From Acidobacteriota bacterium (lineage in GTDB: Bacteria; Acidobacteriota; Terriglobia; Acidiferrales; UBA7541), in NCBI GenBank assembly GCA_003225295.1, contig QHYZ01000064.1, forward strand, positions 1-64,000: a stretch of 64,000 nt of DNA, written 5' to 3'. Shown here piece by piece: positions 27,340 to 37,758 of the stretch. The position numbers and the translations under genes are program-made. The notes beneath the pieces were generated by a model. That model saw nothing but the letters and a program-made list of their open reading frames with translations. It was not told the origin of the DNA and did no database searches. The stretch's first letter is position 1. Each line of letters begins with the position of its first letter.

Positions 27340-28224
27340 TCAGGCAACAACTGAGCGCATGGTCGCGGAGAATCGGGTGATGAGTTCATGCTTTTCGGAA
27401 AGCTTGTTCCACGCGATTCCAATTTGCCACTCCGCTTCGGGCATGGGCAGTTGATGATAGCTGACTCCGGGCACGCTCATGCGCATCGCGGAGCGAGGTA
27501 CCAGCGAGACTCCCAGGCCGGCGCGCACCAAATTGAGAATAGTAAACGTTTCATTAGCTTCCTGAATAATCTCTGGTATGAATCCGGCGCGGCGGCACAC
27601 CGCCAGAACGTGATCATAGAAGGTCGTTGATGCGGCCCGGGCGATGAGCAGGAAGGGCTTGTCTCGCAAGCAGGCCAGGCCATCTTTGGCGCGGTACGGC
27701 GTTGAACGGGGAACCGCCACAACCAGCCGCTCGCGGATGAGCGGCAAGCTAGAAAGTTCGGGGCGAGCCACAGGCAAACGGATGATCCCAATGTCGATCT
27801 GTTCCTCCAGCAAGGCTCTGGTTTGCGCCGGCGTGGACATATCGCGCATCTGTATTTCAACTCCCGGATAGGTTTTGCGAAACCGCAGGATCGTTTGCGG
27901 GAGAAGATCGGAAGCCGAGGCGATCCCGAATCCGATCCGCAGTGTCCCCGCTCGTCCCTCGGTTGCCTGGCGCACTCGGTCCAGCGCCGCTTGTGAATCC
28001 CGCAGCAAGCGCTCGGCTAGCGGGATGAGCACACGGCCCGCCTCCCTCAGCACGACCCTTCGGCGCGTCCTTTCAAACAGCGCTCCTCCGGTCTTTTCCT
28101 CCAGCTTGCGGATCTGCTTGCTTAGCGCCGGCTGCGATACGAACAAACGCTCGGCAGCCTTTCGAAAATGAAGCTCCGAAGCTAGCGTCAAGAATGAGCG
28201 CAATTCTTCCAGCTGAAGTGTCAT
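27340..28224 (-). CDS. LysR family transcriptional regulator
   Basis: 294 residues: an N-terminal winged helix-turn-helix ([38 protein letters not shown], residues 4-42) and a periplasmic-binding-like effector domain (about 90-290, with [18 protein letters not shown]). These proteins bind small effectors and usually regulate a neighbouring divergent gene, here the HAD-like hydrolase starting about 70 bp away. The effector is unknown. The ATG at 28222-28224 gives the canonical start. Confidence 0.93.
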   Translation of the reverse strand: MTLQLEELRSFLTLASELHFRKAAERLFVSQPALSKQIRKLEEKTGGALFERTRRRVVLREAGRVLIPLAERLLRDSQAALDRVRQATEGRAGTLRIGFGIASASDLLPQTILRFRKTYPGVEIQMRDMSTPAQTRALLEEQIDIGIIRLPVARPELSSLPLIRERLVVAVPRSTPYRAKDGLACLRDKPFLLIARAASTTFYDHVLAVCRRAGFIPEIIQEANETFTILNLVRAGLGVSLVPRSAMRMSVPGVSYHQLPMPEAEWQIGIAWNKLSEKHELITRFSATMRSVVA

Positions 28225-28294
28225 GCCAATAAGTTATCACAGAGGCTCCAGGGATTCATTGGACGAAACACCACGAGTTGTCCAGAATCTTGCT

Positions 28295-28957
28295 ATGGAC
28301 GCTCGAAACCACCATCGGGTCGCCAACCAGCGAAAAATCAGCGCCGTGATCTTCGACTATGGCGAAGTTCTTTGTTGTCCTCCGTCCCTTGAGCATCTCG
28401 CGCGCATGGCTGAAGTGTTTCATGTGCGCCGAGAAGAATTCTTCCCGGCTTACATTGCCAGCCGGAATCCCTACGACGGCGGTGATATCGGTGCCGACGA
28501 CTACTGGCGTCAGTTCGCCGAATCGGCGGGCGTGGAAGTCCACCATTCGATGATCGGCAAGCTCCGCGAGTGGGATCTTGAGATGTGGAGCTCCATCAAC
28601 GCCAAGATGGTCGAGTGGTTGGGAGCCATTCACAGCGCCGGATTCAGGACCGCACTGCTCTCCAACATGCAATCGGACATGGCCGGTCATGCTCGACGGA
28701 ACTTTGCGTGGCTGCGCCACTTCGACTGCCTCACGCTTTCCTGCGAGGCGCGCGCCATCAAACCCGATTTGGCCATTTATCGGCGGTGTCTCGCCGCGCT
28801 CGGCGTTCCACCAAGTGAAACTCTGTTCATCGACGACCGGATAAGCAACATCGAAGCAGCCGAGATCCTGGGAATCGTTGGGCTTCCGTTTCAATCTATC
28901 GAAAAGCTATGTGACGATCTAAGGGACCTGGGCTTCCCCATTTCCCCGGTTATCTAA
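28295..28957 (+). CDS. HAD superfamily hydrolase
   Basis: About 220 residues. HAD motif I is VIFDYGEVL with nucleophile Asp and a Gly two residues later, the pattern of dehalogenase- and phosphatase-type subgroup IA members. Motif II is TALLSNM, motif III Lys in AIKPDLAIY, and motif IV acidic FIDDRISNI. The helical cap lies between motifs I and II. The substrate is unknown; a sugar-phosphate or haloacid-type role is possible. The start is uncertain (ATG 28295 without a clear ribosome site; the frame is open to 28223). It is divergent from the LysR gene. Confidence 0.85.
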   Translation: MDARNHHRVANQRKISAVIFDYGEVLCCPPSLEHLARMAEVFHVRREEFFPAYIASRNPYDGGDIGADDYWRQFAESAGVEVHHSMIGKLREWDLEMWSSINAKMVEWLGAIHSAGFRTALLSNMQSDMAGHARRNFAWLRHFDCLTLSCEARAIKPDLAIYRRCLAALGVPPSETLFIDDRISNIEAAEILGIVGLPFQSIEKLCDDLRDLGFPISPVI

Positions 28958-29015
28958 AACATGCGGTCTCGGCATCCCGCTGCTGGTACTGCGCTGAAGA
29001 CCGTCTGGGCATCCG

Positions 29016-30293
29016 CTACCCAGCCGAAAACTCACCAAGCGCTGCGAGCAGACGATCCACTTCTTCGGCGGTGTTGTAATGCACCAGCCCGACCCGCAGG
29101 ACGCCGCCGTGCTGCTCCACACCTAGGCGCTCGGACAGATTCAGCGCATAGAAATTCCCGTCCCAGGTGAAAATTCCGCGCTGGCCCAGAAAGGCAGCAA
29201 TTTTCGTCGGATGGTGGTCACCCAGCCGGAAAGACAGCGTCGAGCAGCGTTCCTCGAATCGCTGCCGATCGGTGATACCGAAGATGCGCATCCCCGGAAT
29301 TGCCGGCAGCCCCGAAATCAACCGCGTCAGCAATCCGCTTTCGTATTGGTGGGTCGCCCGGTAGGCCGCTTGGAGCGCGGCGCGGCGGCTTTTCACGCCG
29401 GCGTCCGAATGTCTTCCCAGCTCCGCAAGGTAGTCGACGGCCGCGCCAATCCCGGCAATCAACTCTTGCACTTGCGTCCCGGTTTCCCACGATTCCGGTG
29501 GAGTGTTAGTCGCCGGCCGCACCTTGTAGGGCTTAAACTTTTCCAGATGTTTGCGCTTTCCGTACAGCGTTCCCATGTGTGGCCCGAAGAATTTGTACGG
29601 CGAGCACGCCAGAAAATCGCAATCCAGGGCCTGCACGTCGATCAGCCCGTGCGGTGCATAGTGCACCGCATCGACAAACATCAGCGCGCCGGCGGCGTGC
29701 GCCAGTTTAGTAATCTCCGCAACCGGATTGATCGTTCCCGCTATGTTCGACGCATATCCAACGGCCACGAGCTTGGTCTTCGCCGAAAGTTTGTGTCGCA
29801 GATCTTCCATATCCAGCGTGCAATCGCTTTCGCGAATATCCACCTGCCGGATCACCACGCCTTTTTCTTCCAGCGCCCGCCACGGCGCGACGTTGGCATC
29901 ATGGTCCAGTGTGCTCACTACAATCTCGTCGCCAGATTTCAGTTCCCTTCCAATCGCTCGCGCCAGCGCAAACGTGATGGTGGTCATGTTCTGCCCGAAA
30001 ACAACTTCATCGCGGTCGCAATTAAAAAAATCCGCCATCGCCGCGCGCGCCGACAGGATCATTTCATCGGTTCGCCGGCTGGTCAGAAATGCGCCATTGG
30101 TATTGGCGTTGGCAGTTAAGAAATAATTCTGTACCGCGTCCATCACTTGCTTGGGCACCTGCGTTCCGGCCGGCCCATCCAAAAACGCTGCCGCCTGCCC
30201 GTTCACCTGCAGTTTTAGTGAAGGAAATTGTTCCCTCACCCAGGCAATATCAAATGTCCTGTTCCCCGTTTCGTGCATCACTGGTGTGCTCAT
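29016..30293 (-). CDS. cysteine desulfurase-like PLP enzyme
   Basis: 425 residues of the class-V aminotransferase fold. The PLP-binding Lys is in CSPYKFFGPHMG. Conserved Asp and His lie in FVDAVHYAPHG, and STLDHDANVAPW and NMTTITFALARA match the cysteine-desulfurase-like branch. The Cys-bearing mobile loop of true IscS/SufS enzymes is not evident, so it may be a selenocysteine-lyase or aminotransferase-like relative. No isc or suf genes are nearby. Start ATG at 30293, with a second ATG five codons on. Confidence 0.88.
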   Translation of the reverse strand: MSTPVMHETGNRTFDIAWVREQFPSLKLQVNGQAAAFLDGPAGTQVPKQVMDAVQNYFLTANANTNGAFLTSRRTDEMILSARAAMADFFNCDRDEVVFGQNMTTITFALARAIGRELKSGDEIVVSTLDHDANVAPWRALEEKGVVIRQVDIRESDCTLDMEDLRHKLSAKTKLVAVGYASNIAGTINPVAEITKLAHAAGALMFVDAVHYAPHGLIDVQALDCDFLACSPYKFFGPHMGTLYGKRKHLEKFKPYKVRPATNTPPESWETGTQVQELIAGIGAAVDYLAELGRHSDAGVKSRRAALQAAYRATHQYESGLLTRLISGLPAIPGMRIFGITDRQRFEERCSTLSFRLGDHHPTKIAAFLGQRGIFTWDGNFYALNLSERLGVEQHGGVLRVGLVHYNTAEEVDRLLAALGEFSAG

Positions 30294-30623
30294 CTTTTTT
30301 TTTATGGGCCGCCAAAGTGTGGCCGCATTCTCCGAGCCGCTAGTTTCTCATACGTTCCGTGCTCGTTGTAGGGCGCGCTCCGCTTTTTCCCGGGCTCACG
30401 CAGCGTGATTCGGAAGCGTACCGCAATTCTCTTTCGTTAGACCAAATTGGAAGCACTTTCTTGACCAACCGGTGGCCGGCAAAGCGCGGTGTTCCCGCAA
30501 GGCGTGGTAGCATATCGGCAGTTGTTCCTCACTCATGCCGCTTTGGCGCCGGCTATAAATCAAATGGGCGGCCGCGAAGCGGCCGGCTCCGCGCCATGCT
30601 TCTATGGAGAGAAGAGAGGTGCC
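30294..30623. other. intergenic region, no gene recognised
   Basis: About 330 bp between the divergent PLP-enzyme and PNPOx-like genes. It starts with a run of nine A/T pairs just before the PLP gene start (30296-30304). It also contains a GC-rich self-complementary stretch near 30570-30590 (GGCCGCGAAGCGGCC). No promoter was called. Confidence 0.4.
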
Positions 30624-31277
30624 GTGCCCGAAACCGTCCCCCCAACCGAGCGCACGCGCGTGGTGCGCGAATCCCATCGCGGCGCGTACGACCGCGAATC
30701 GATTTACAAGATCCTCGACGAAGGTTACGTGTGCCACGTAGGATTCGCCGTTGATGTCCAACCCTATGTGATCCCCACATTGTTCGCGCGCATCGGCGAC
30801 GCGATTTATTTTCACGGTTCCGCGGCGAGCCGCATGCTCCGCAATGCAAGCGATGGGATTCCTGTGTGCGTCACGGTAACTCTTACCGATGGCCTGGTGC
30901 TGGCCCGCTCCGTCTTTAACCATTCCATGAATTACCGCTCCGTCGTGGCCCTCGGCAAAGCCACCCTCGTCGAACAGCCGGAAGACAAGCTCGAAGCACT
31001 GCATGCTTTCACGGAAAAAATAATCCCCGGGCGCTGGAACGATGCCCGCCAGCCAAATGAAAAAGAACTAAAAGCCACGAGCATCCTTTGCTTGCCGCTC
31101 ACGGAAGCATCGGCGAAAATTCGCGTCGGCCCGCCGGAGGACGACGCCCCGGACTACGCGCTGCCGGTCTGGGCCGGTGTAATCCCTCTTCATCTCACGC
31201 CAGGCACACCGATCCGCGACAAGAAGTGCGATCCAGCTATTCCTACTCCCGGCTACGCGGCCGACTATCGGCGGTGA
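30624..31277 (+). CDS. pyridoxamine 5'-phosphate oxidase-like (FMN-binding) protein
   Basis: About 217 residues of the split-barrel flavin-binding family. Seen: RGAYDRESIYKILDEGYVCHVGF, VIPTLFARIGDAIYFHGSAASRM and NYRSVVALGKATLVE, matching the nitroimidazole-resistance / PNPOx-like group. The exact reaction is unknown. The GTG at 30624 is chosen because GAGAGG precedes it and the family similarity begins there, although the frame is open 45 codons upstream. The next gene starts 3 bp after its stop. Confidence 0.85.
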   Translation: MPETVPPTERTRVVRESHRGAYDRESIYKILDEGYVCHVGFAVDVQPYVIPTLFARIGDAIYFHGSAASRMLRNASDGIPVCVTVTLTDGLVLARSVFNHSMNYRSVVALGKATLVEQPEDKLEALHAFTEKIIPGRWNDARQPNEKELKATSILCLPLTEASAKIRVGPPEDDAPDYALPVWAGVIPLHLTPGTPIRDKKCDPAIPTPGYAADYRR

Positions 31278-31280
31278 GCC

Positions 31281-31643
31281 ATGGCTGAATTCACTCCCGC
31301 ACCCATCAAACCTATCGTGGGAATCACGGCGCTTCACGCGCTGGACATTCGCGTCGGCACCATCGAGCGCGTGGAGGAAATCCCGCGCTCGGAAAAACTC
31401 ATGAAGCTGACTGTGGATTTTGGCGACCATTCGCGTACCATTCTCGCGGGCATCAAGAAAGAGCGCGAAAACTCGCGCGAAATCGAAGGGCGTCAGGCTC
31501 TGTTTGTTGTAAACCTCGAACCTCGTAAGATGGCGGGCGAGGTATCCGCGGGCATGTTGTTTGACATCGGTTATGCCGACGGCGTCACGCCGGTTCTCTC
31601 CATGCCGGAGCGCGCCGTGCCGAACGGCCCACGCGCGGGATAA
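31281..31643 (+). CDS. tRNA-binding domain (CsaA-like) protein
   Basis: 120 residues consisting of one tRNA-binding OB fold: ALDIRVGTIERVEEIPRSEKLMKLTVDFGD, then ILAGIKK and GRQALFVVNLEPRKMAGEVSAGMLF. This is the domain found at the C-terminus of methionyl-tRNA synthetase and as stand-alone CsaA, which has chaperone and tRNA-binding activity. It is directly downstream of the PNPOx-like gene (3 bp) and is probably co-transcribed with it. Confidence 0.9.
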   Translation: MAEFTPAPIKPIVGITALHALDIRVGTIERVEEIPRSEKLMKLTVDFGDHSRTILAGIKKERENSREIEGRQALFVVNLEPRKMAGEVSAGMLFDIGYADGVTPVLSMPERAVPNGPRAG

Positions 31644-31663
31644 TTTTTGCTTGGAGGAGACCT

Positions 31664-33946
31664 TCACTTCGCGGCCGACAGTTTTTGGGCCGCGGTGGAA
31701 ATGAGCTGGGCTTCATCCTCTAAGACACGCGCGACAACAATAATCCTCTCGTCGGCCTGCTTCCATTGTTTTTGTTCGATGGCTTCGCGGACGGCAGGTA
31801 CGGTTTTCGCGGCGTAGCCGGTATAGAAACCCGGGGCGTAAAGCTGGTGTTTGAACCAGGGGCGATTGGGAAGGCCCTCGGCGGTCGTGAGTTTGCGCTC
31901 ACTATCGATGAGCAATTTGTTGACTTCGGCGAGCGACGCGGACCTGAGCATTGCTCCGCCGCTCGAATTGGCCCGCTCAACTGCCTTGCGATACTCCTCC
32001 GCGCTGCGCGTGAGCACATCCACGGCGTTCTCGAAGGGCGCGAAATTCAGGTGCGGCGGAACCGCTTCGGTGGAAGGCGGCACAAAAGGCTGCTTGGGGT
32101 CATTGGTGGCCATGAAAACGCCTTCTTGGATTTCCTTGTTGCGTTCACGAATGTCGTCCTGCATCTTTTGCGAAAGAGTTTTCAGCTCCTTCAGGTAGGT
32201 CTGTACGGTGTCCGCAAAGTCGCCGAACTCGAAAGGAAGCAAATCCGCGTCCGCCAGGCGCATCATGGCCGTGCCGCCGGTCTCGGCGAGGGCGCGGCCA
32301 TACACGAAATCCGTGTCGCTAAAGTGCGTGAACCAATAGAAATCATCGTAAATGGAGTGGTAGATGCCGCCGCCATCTTCACCACCGAACCCGATATTGA
32401 GGGAGGCCACGCCGTCGTGCTGAAGAAACGCGGTGTAGTCTGAGCCGGAGCCCAGCGCGGGGACACGAAGATCGGCGCGCCTGCGAACTTCTTCGCGTTG
32501 CTCCGGGGTTTTGGCATTGGAAATCTCTCGCAGTTGCTGGCGCTTCCACGCACTCAGTTTTGTTTCCGGGTCGGATATGTCGCGGGCGATATCGTTGCTG
32601 AATTTTTCAAGCGTGTGCGAGCCTTCGATACCGAGATAACCACGGCCATTGGCGTCAGAATTGATGTACGCGACGCCGTGGGCACGCAATTCGTCATAGT
32701 GCTGCTCGGCCCACTCGGTCGAGCCCAGCAGTCCGGGTTCTTCTCCGTCCCACGCGCAATAGATGATGGTGCGCTTCGGCTTCCAGCCGGACTTGACCAG
32801 CTCGCCGAGAGACCGCGCTTCTTCCAAGATGGCAATCTGTCCGGAGATGGGATCCTCCGCGCCGTTTACCCAGGCATCGTGATGGTTGCCGCGAATCACC
32901 CACTCATCGGGGAAAGTGGAGCCAGGAATCTTCCCGATGACGTCGTAGAGCGGCTTGATATCCCAGTTGGACTTCACTTTGAGGTGCACCTGCGCCGGGC
33001 CTGGGCCGAGGTGATAGGTGACGCCAAGGCCCCCGCGCCATCCTTCCGGAGCCACGCGCCCAGTCAGCGCGGCAAGCAGCGGCCGGGCGTCGGCATAAGA
33101 TATCGGCAGCACGGGAATCTTGGTGATCGTGCGTGCTTCTTCCACCTTCAACCGCTTGGCGTCTTTGGTGGCTCCCACGCCCGGAGTGAGCGGGTCCCCG
33201 GGATAAAACGGCATGTCCGCGACGCTGCCGCGCTGGACGCCATCCGGCGGGCGGTAGGCCCCGGAAGGGAACGTCTCTCCCGGGACAAATCCGTCCTCGT
33301 GCGGGTCGGAGTAAATCAGGCAGCCAATGGCGCCATGTTCGGCGGCAACCTTGGGCTTGATCCCGCGCCAGGAATGGTAGTAGCGCGCGATGACAATCTT
33401 CCCCTTCACGGAAACACCCATACGGTCTAGCTGTTCGTAGTCCTCGGGGATTCCGTAGTTGACGTAGACCAGCGGAGCGGTCACCTCGCCGTCGATCGAG
33501 TAAGCGTTATAGGTGGGAAGCTGCTCGGATTGCTGATTTGAGGTGAGGTCCCCGGGAAGAGCGGGTTCCTGGAGCTTGGCGACAAACTTCGGCCCGCCTT
33601 CGACAAGCTCAATGACGCGTTCCTTGGGCGTTGGAAAGAGAACGTCGAACTGCTCGATATGCGTATCGAGACCGAACTCCTTGAATTTTGCGGCGATCCA
33701 TTCGGCGTTCTCTTTGTCATAGGGAGAGCCGACGTGGTGCGGGCGCGCAGAGAGACGCTGCATGTAAGAGCGGAGATTGTCCGTGCTGGGAATGGCGCGG
33801 AGCTTCTCTTCCCACTGGCGCTCCGCCCGAGAAGATTCTGCAGAGTAGCCGAACAGAGGCTGCTCGTCGGCAGCGACATGATTGCCGAGGGGCGCGAGCG
33901 AGAGGCTGGCAAAAGAAAGGATGGCGAGAAGAGCTTGGCGGTTCAT
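31664..33946 (-). CDS. secreted M28 metallopeptidase, glutamate carboxypeptidase II type
   Basis: 760 residues with a signal peptide (LLAILSFASLSLAPLGNHVAA). Domain order follows human glutamate carboxypeptidase II: an apical protease-associated domain (about 130-320), the M28 two-zinc core and a C-terminal transferrin-receptor-like dimerisation domain. Zinc ligands can be seen in GNHHDAWVNGAEDPISG, DGEEPGLLGSTEW, INSDANGRG and GGIYHSIYDDF. It probably releases C-terminal or N-terminal residues from peptides in the periplasm; the exact specificity is open. Convergent with the tRNA-binding gene. Confidence 0.93.
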   Translation of the reverse strand: MNRQALLAILSFASLSLAPLGNHVAADEQPLFGYSAESSRAERQWEEKLRAIPSTDNLRSYMQRLSARPHHVGSPYDKENAEWIAAKFKEFGLDTHIEQFDVLFPTPKERVIELVEGGPKFVAKLQEPALPGDLTSNQQSEQLPTYNAYSIDGEVTAPLVYVNYGIPEDYEQLDRMGVSVKGKIVIARYYHSWRGIKPKVAAEHGAIGCLIYSDPHEDGFVPGETFPSGAYRPPDGVQRGSVADMPFYPGDPLTPGVGATKDAKRLKVEEARTITKIPVLPISYADARPLLAALTGRVAPEGWRGGLGVTYHLGPGPAQVHLKVKSNWDIKPLYDVIGKIPGSTFPDEWVIRGNHHDAWVNGAEDPISGQIAILEEARSLGELVKSGWKPKRTIIYCAWDGEEPGLLGSTEWAEQHYDELRAHGVAYINSDANGRGYLGIEGSHTLEKFSNDIARDISDPETKLSAWKRQQLREISNAKTPEQREEVRRRADLRVPALGSGSDYTAFLQHDGVASLNIGFGGEDGGGIYHSIYDDFYWFTHFSDTDFVYGRALAETGGTAMMRLADADLLPFEFGDFADTVQTYLKELKTLSQKMQDDIRERNKEIQEGVFMATNDPKQPFVPPSTEAVPPHLNFAPFENAVDVLTRSAEEYRKAVERANSSGGAMLRSASLAEVNKLLIDSERKLTTAEGLPNRPWFKHQLYAPGFYTGYAAKTVPAVREAIEQKQWKQADERIIVVARVLEDEAQLISTAAQKLSAAK

Positions 33947-34039
33947 GCATTCCCCCTGAAGTGGCGCTCGTATTTTGCCTGAAGTCGGAAAGATTGAAAA
34001 TGAGGGAATCCAAACACCCCTTCCCCAATGTCTTTCCTC

Positions 34040-34087
34040 AAGTGTTCCTTCCTAAGGGCATTAAGCTCCTGCTTAGAAGGAACACTT
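34040..34087. repeat. long inverted repeat (hairpin) in intergenic region
   Basis: AAGTGTTCCTTCCTAAG at 34040-34056 is complementary to CTTAGAAGGAACACTT at 34072-34087, with a single bulged base and a 15-nt loop. It lies in a 340-bp gap (33947-34287) between the M28 peptidase and GNAT genes, which otherwise holds no recognisable gene. No T tract follows on either strand, so it is not a classical terminator. It could be a mobile REP- or MITE-like repeat unit. Confidence 0.55.
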
Positions 34088-34287
34088 CTATACATTCTAA
34101 AAGCTGCTGACAGATTTCCAAGAAGGGAGATTCCAGCAGAACTTAGATTGTTTCGGTGGAGCAGCGAAGAAGACTTCGGAGCGAGCGACGTACGACGTTC
34201 GACTGGAGCAGGCAACAAGACACCTACTTTTTGATGGTTCCACGAACCCGGGCAAGAACGCTTCCTTTTGAATGTCTTATTGCCTGT

Positions 34288-34791
34288 TCAGCCGATCGTT
34301 TTGGACATGAGGATGTAGTGGCAGGGAACTTTGGCGGGCACGTCCGCAGCGAAAGGAGCGGTGCCGGTTTCGACGTAACCGAGGTGGCGATAAAAAGCGG
34401 GAAGGGGCGTGCGCGCGCTGATAACGCGGAGGTCGATCGAAATACAGCCAGCTTCGCGGAAGAAATTCTCGGCGGCATCCATTAGCTTGCGGCCCAAGCC
34501 GGTGCCCTGGCGCGATGCGTCTACACCGAGCAGGCCGAGGTAGCCACGGTCACCGCGTAGTTCGACAAAAACGCAGCCGGCCAGGGCGGAACAGTCTTCG
34601 GCAAGCAGGAATTTGCCTCTTACCATGTAAGCGCGGACGCCGTCAGGGTTCGTGCGATCGCCTTCGATGAAGGGTTGCTCGACGCGGAAAGCGGAGTTGA
34701 TAAAGCGGACAAGGGCGTCGACGTCGCCAAGATCTGCCGGGCGGAAGCGCAGGGCATCCCATGGAGAGAGAGATTTGGCGAGTTCGCTCAT
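34288..34791 (-). CDS. GNAT family N-acetyltransferase
   Basis: 167 residues with the GNAT fold: RFRPADLGDVDALVRFINSAF at the start, and the acetyl-CoA pyrophosphate loop GVDASRQGTGLGRKLMDAAE (R-x-x-G-x-G pattern). LPAFYRHLGYVETGT near the C-terminus is also typical. The substrate is unknown. ATG at 34791. Nothing in the neighbourhood points to a pathway. Confidence 0.9.
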   Translation of the reverse strand: MSELAKSLSPWDALRFRPADLGDVDALVRFINSAFRVEQPFIEGDRTNPDGVRAYMVRGKFLLAEDCSALAGCVFVELRGDRGYLGLLGVDASRQGTGLGRKLMDAAENFFREAGCISIDLRVISARTPLPAFYRHLGYVETGTAPFAADVPAKVPCHYILMSKTIG

Positions 34792-35048
34792 GCGCGCAGC
34801 AGCATTCTAACGCAGAGAGAGGATTCTGCTATCGAACGCCATAATCCATTGCTCAAAGGCAGACAACCGCTGGGTGGCAATGTGTGACCAGCCAGGACAG
34901 GTCTGTCGAACTCCGACTCTGGTGCCCGGCTTGAAGGAATCGCTCCAGATCCTTCGGCGATCCTCGTCGGATCGCTTCAGGATGACCACGCTTTCTGGTT
35001 TGCCAGACGAGCCGTGGCGGATGGATAGTGCTGCTAGAATCTAAACAA

Positions 35049-35732
35049 ATGCCAAGCTCCATGAAACAAGAAGGATGGTTCAAGCGGTGCGCTGCGCTTT
35101 CGGCATTCCTGGTGATGACCGCCGCCGCATCGGCGGCGCAAGTGAAGCCCGGGGATTTGTCGGCGCGGCAGGAGTTCTCGCACCAGCTGGTCAAAGCCGC
35201 GGTGGAGAGGACGCAACACGCGGTGCGCTACGATCCGGCGTATGTGCGGATTCCCTATCCCGGTGGCGACGTTCCTGCGGATACGGGTGTTTGCACAGAT
35301 GAAGTGATCCGGGCGTACCGAGCCGTGGGTGTCGATTTGCAAAAAGAAGTGTACGAGGATATGAAGAAGAATTTTTCGGAGTATCCGCGCAGAGCAAAGC
35401 GCCCGGATGCGAATATCGATCACCGACGCGTGGCGAACTTGATGGTCTTTTTCAGCCGCAAGGGAGAAACGCTGGCGATTACCGAGCGCGCCGAGGAGTA
35501 CGCGCCGGGCGACCTGGTCACTTGGGACCTGGGCGGGGCGGTGCCACACATTGGCATGGTGGTGGATCAAAAATCGCTGGCCAGCGGACGGTACATGATC
35601 GAACACAACATCGGGCGTGGGCCAAAAATCGAAGATGTCTTGTTAAGCTGGAAAATCACAGGCCACTACCGTTATTTCGGGCCGGCATCATCCGCGAGTG
35701 CATCTCGTTCCGACCAGCAGCAAGCTCGATAA
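35049..35732 (+). CDS. DUF1287 secreted protein
   Basis: About 227 residues with a signal peptide (CAALSAFLVMTAAASAAQ). The DUF1287 signature is complete: YVRIPYPGGDVPADTGVCTDEVIRAYR with a conserved Cys, KRPDANIDHRRVANL, and DLGGAVPHIGMVVD with a conserved His. The Cys and His are spaced as in NlpC/P60-like amidases, so a cell-wall hydrolase role is plausible but unproven. The start is unclear: ATG at 35049 or 35061, neither with a strong ribosome site. Confidence 0.88.
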   Translation: MPSSMKQEGWFKRCAALSAFLVMTAAASAAQVKPGDLSARQEFSHQLVKAAVERTQHAVRYDPAYVRIPYPGGDVPADTGVCTDEVIRAYRAVGVDLQKEVYEDMKKNFSEYPRRAKRPDANIDHRRVANLMVFFSRKGETLAITERAEEYAPGDLVTWDLGGAVPHIGMVVDQKSLASGRYMIEHNIGRGPKIEDVLLSWKITGHYRYFGPASSASASRSDQQQAR

Positions 35733-35846
35733 CGTGGATTTTGCAGAAGAGCTGAGCTCCGGCCGGCTTTCTCCTCGGTTTCGATGCGGAGCTGCTCGGG
35801 CCCAGCGACGCTAAATCGCGGGCCTGTATAGTAGTAGTATGGGAGT

Positions 35847-36086
35847 ATGGCGACACGAAAGATGACTTTCACGCTGCCGGAAGATCTGGCCGAGCAATTT
35901 GTGCGCCGCGTTCCAGCGCGAGAACGTTCCAAGTATCTTGTTACCGCGCTCAACGAAAAACTCTCCGCGCGCAACCGGGATTTGGTGGAGGCGTGCCGAA
36001 TCGCGAACAATGATACGGAGGTGCGCGCTATTGAAAAAGAGTTCGACGCCATTACCGAAGAAGCTGGCGCCATCCTCGAGTTGTAA
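35847..36086 (+). CDS. ribbon-helix-helix protein, orphan antitoxin-like
   Basis: 79 residues. The first 25, MATRKMTFTLPEDLAEQFVRRVP, read as the beta strand and helix of a ribbon-helix-helix DNA-binding domain, and the acidic C-terminal half (NNDTEVRAIEKEFDAITEEAG) resembles the toxin-wrapping tail of type II antitoxins. The 250 bp downstream contain no convincing toxin gene, so the partner is missing or decayed. Short spacing between GGGAG and ATG. Likely autoregulated if it is an antitoxin. Confidence 0.7.
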   Translation: MATRKMTFTLPEDLAEQFVRRVPARERSKYLVTALNEKLSARNRDLVEACRIANNDTEVRAIEKEFDAITEEAGAILEL

Positions 36087-36333
36087 TTACGCCTTAGCTC
36101 AATCTTGGCTACCATCTCCAAGTATGCATTTCCGTCTTCATCCCCGTTGGCAAAGACAAATCGGCAGAGTGGCGGCACGTTCTCGATTCGGAGATGGAAT
36201 AAATTTTCATCCTCTGTGGAGAAGCCGAGCTCAGCGAATCTGCATCACGGAACACCCCGGTGTACTCCGGACGACTGGCTTCACAACCGTCGGGAACACC
36301 GTTGTAGCCGTCAAATTTTCTGCGTCCGTGTGG

Positions 36334-37758
<1,425 letters not shown>

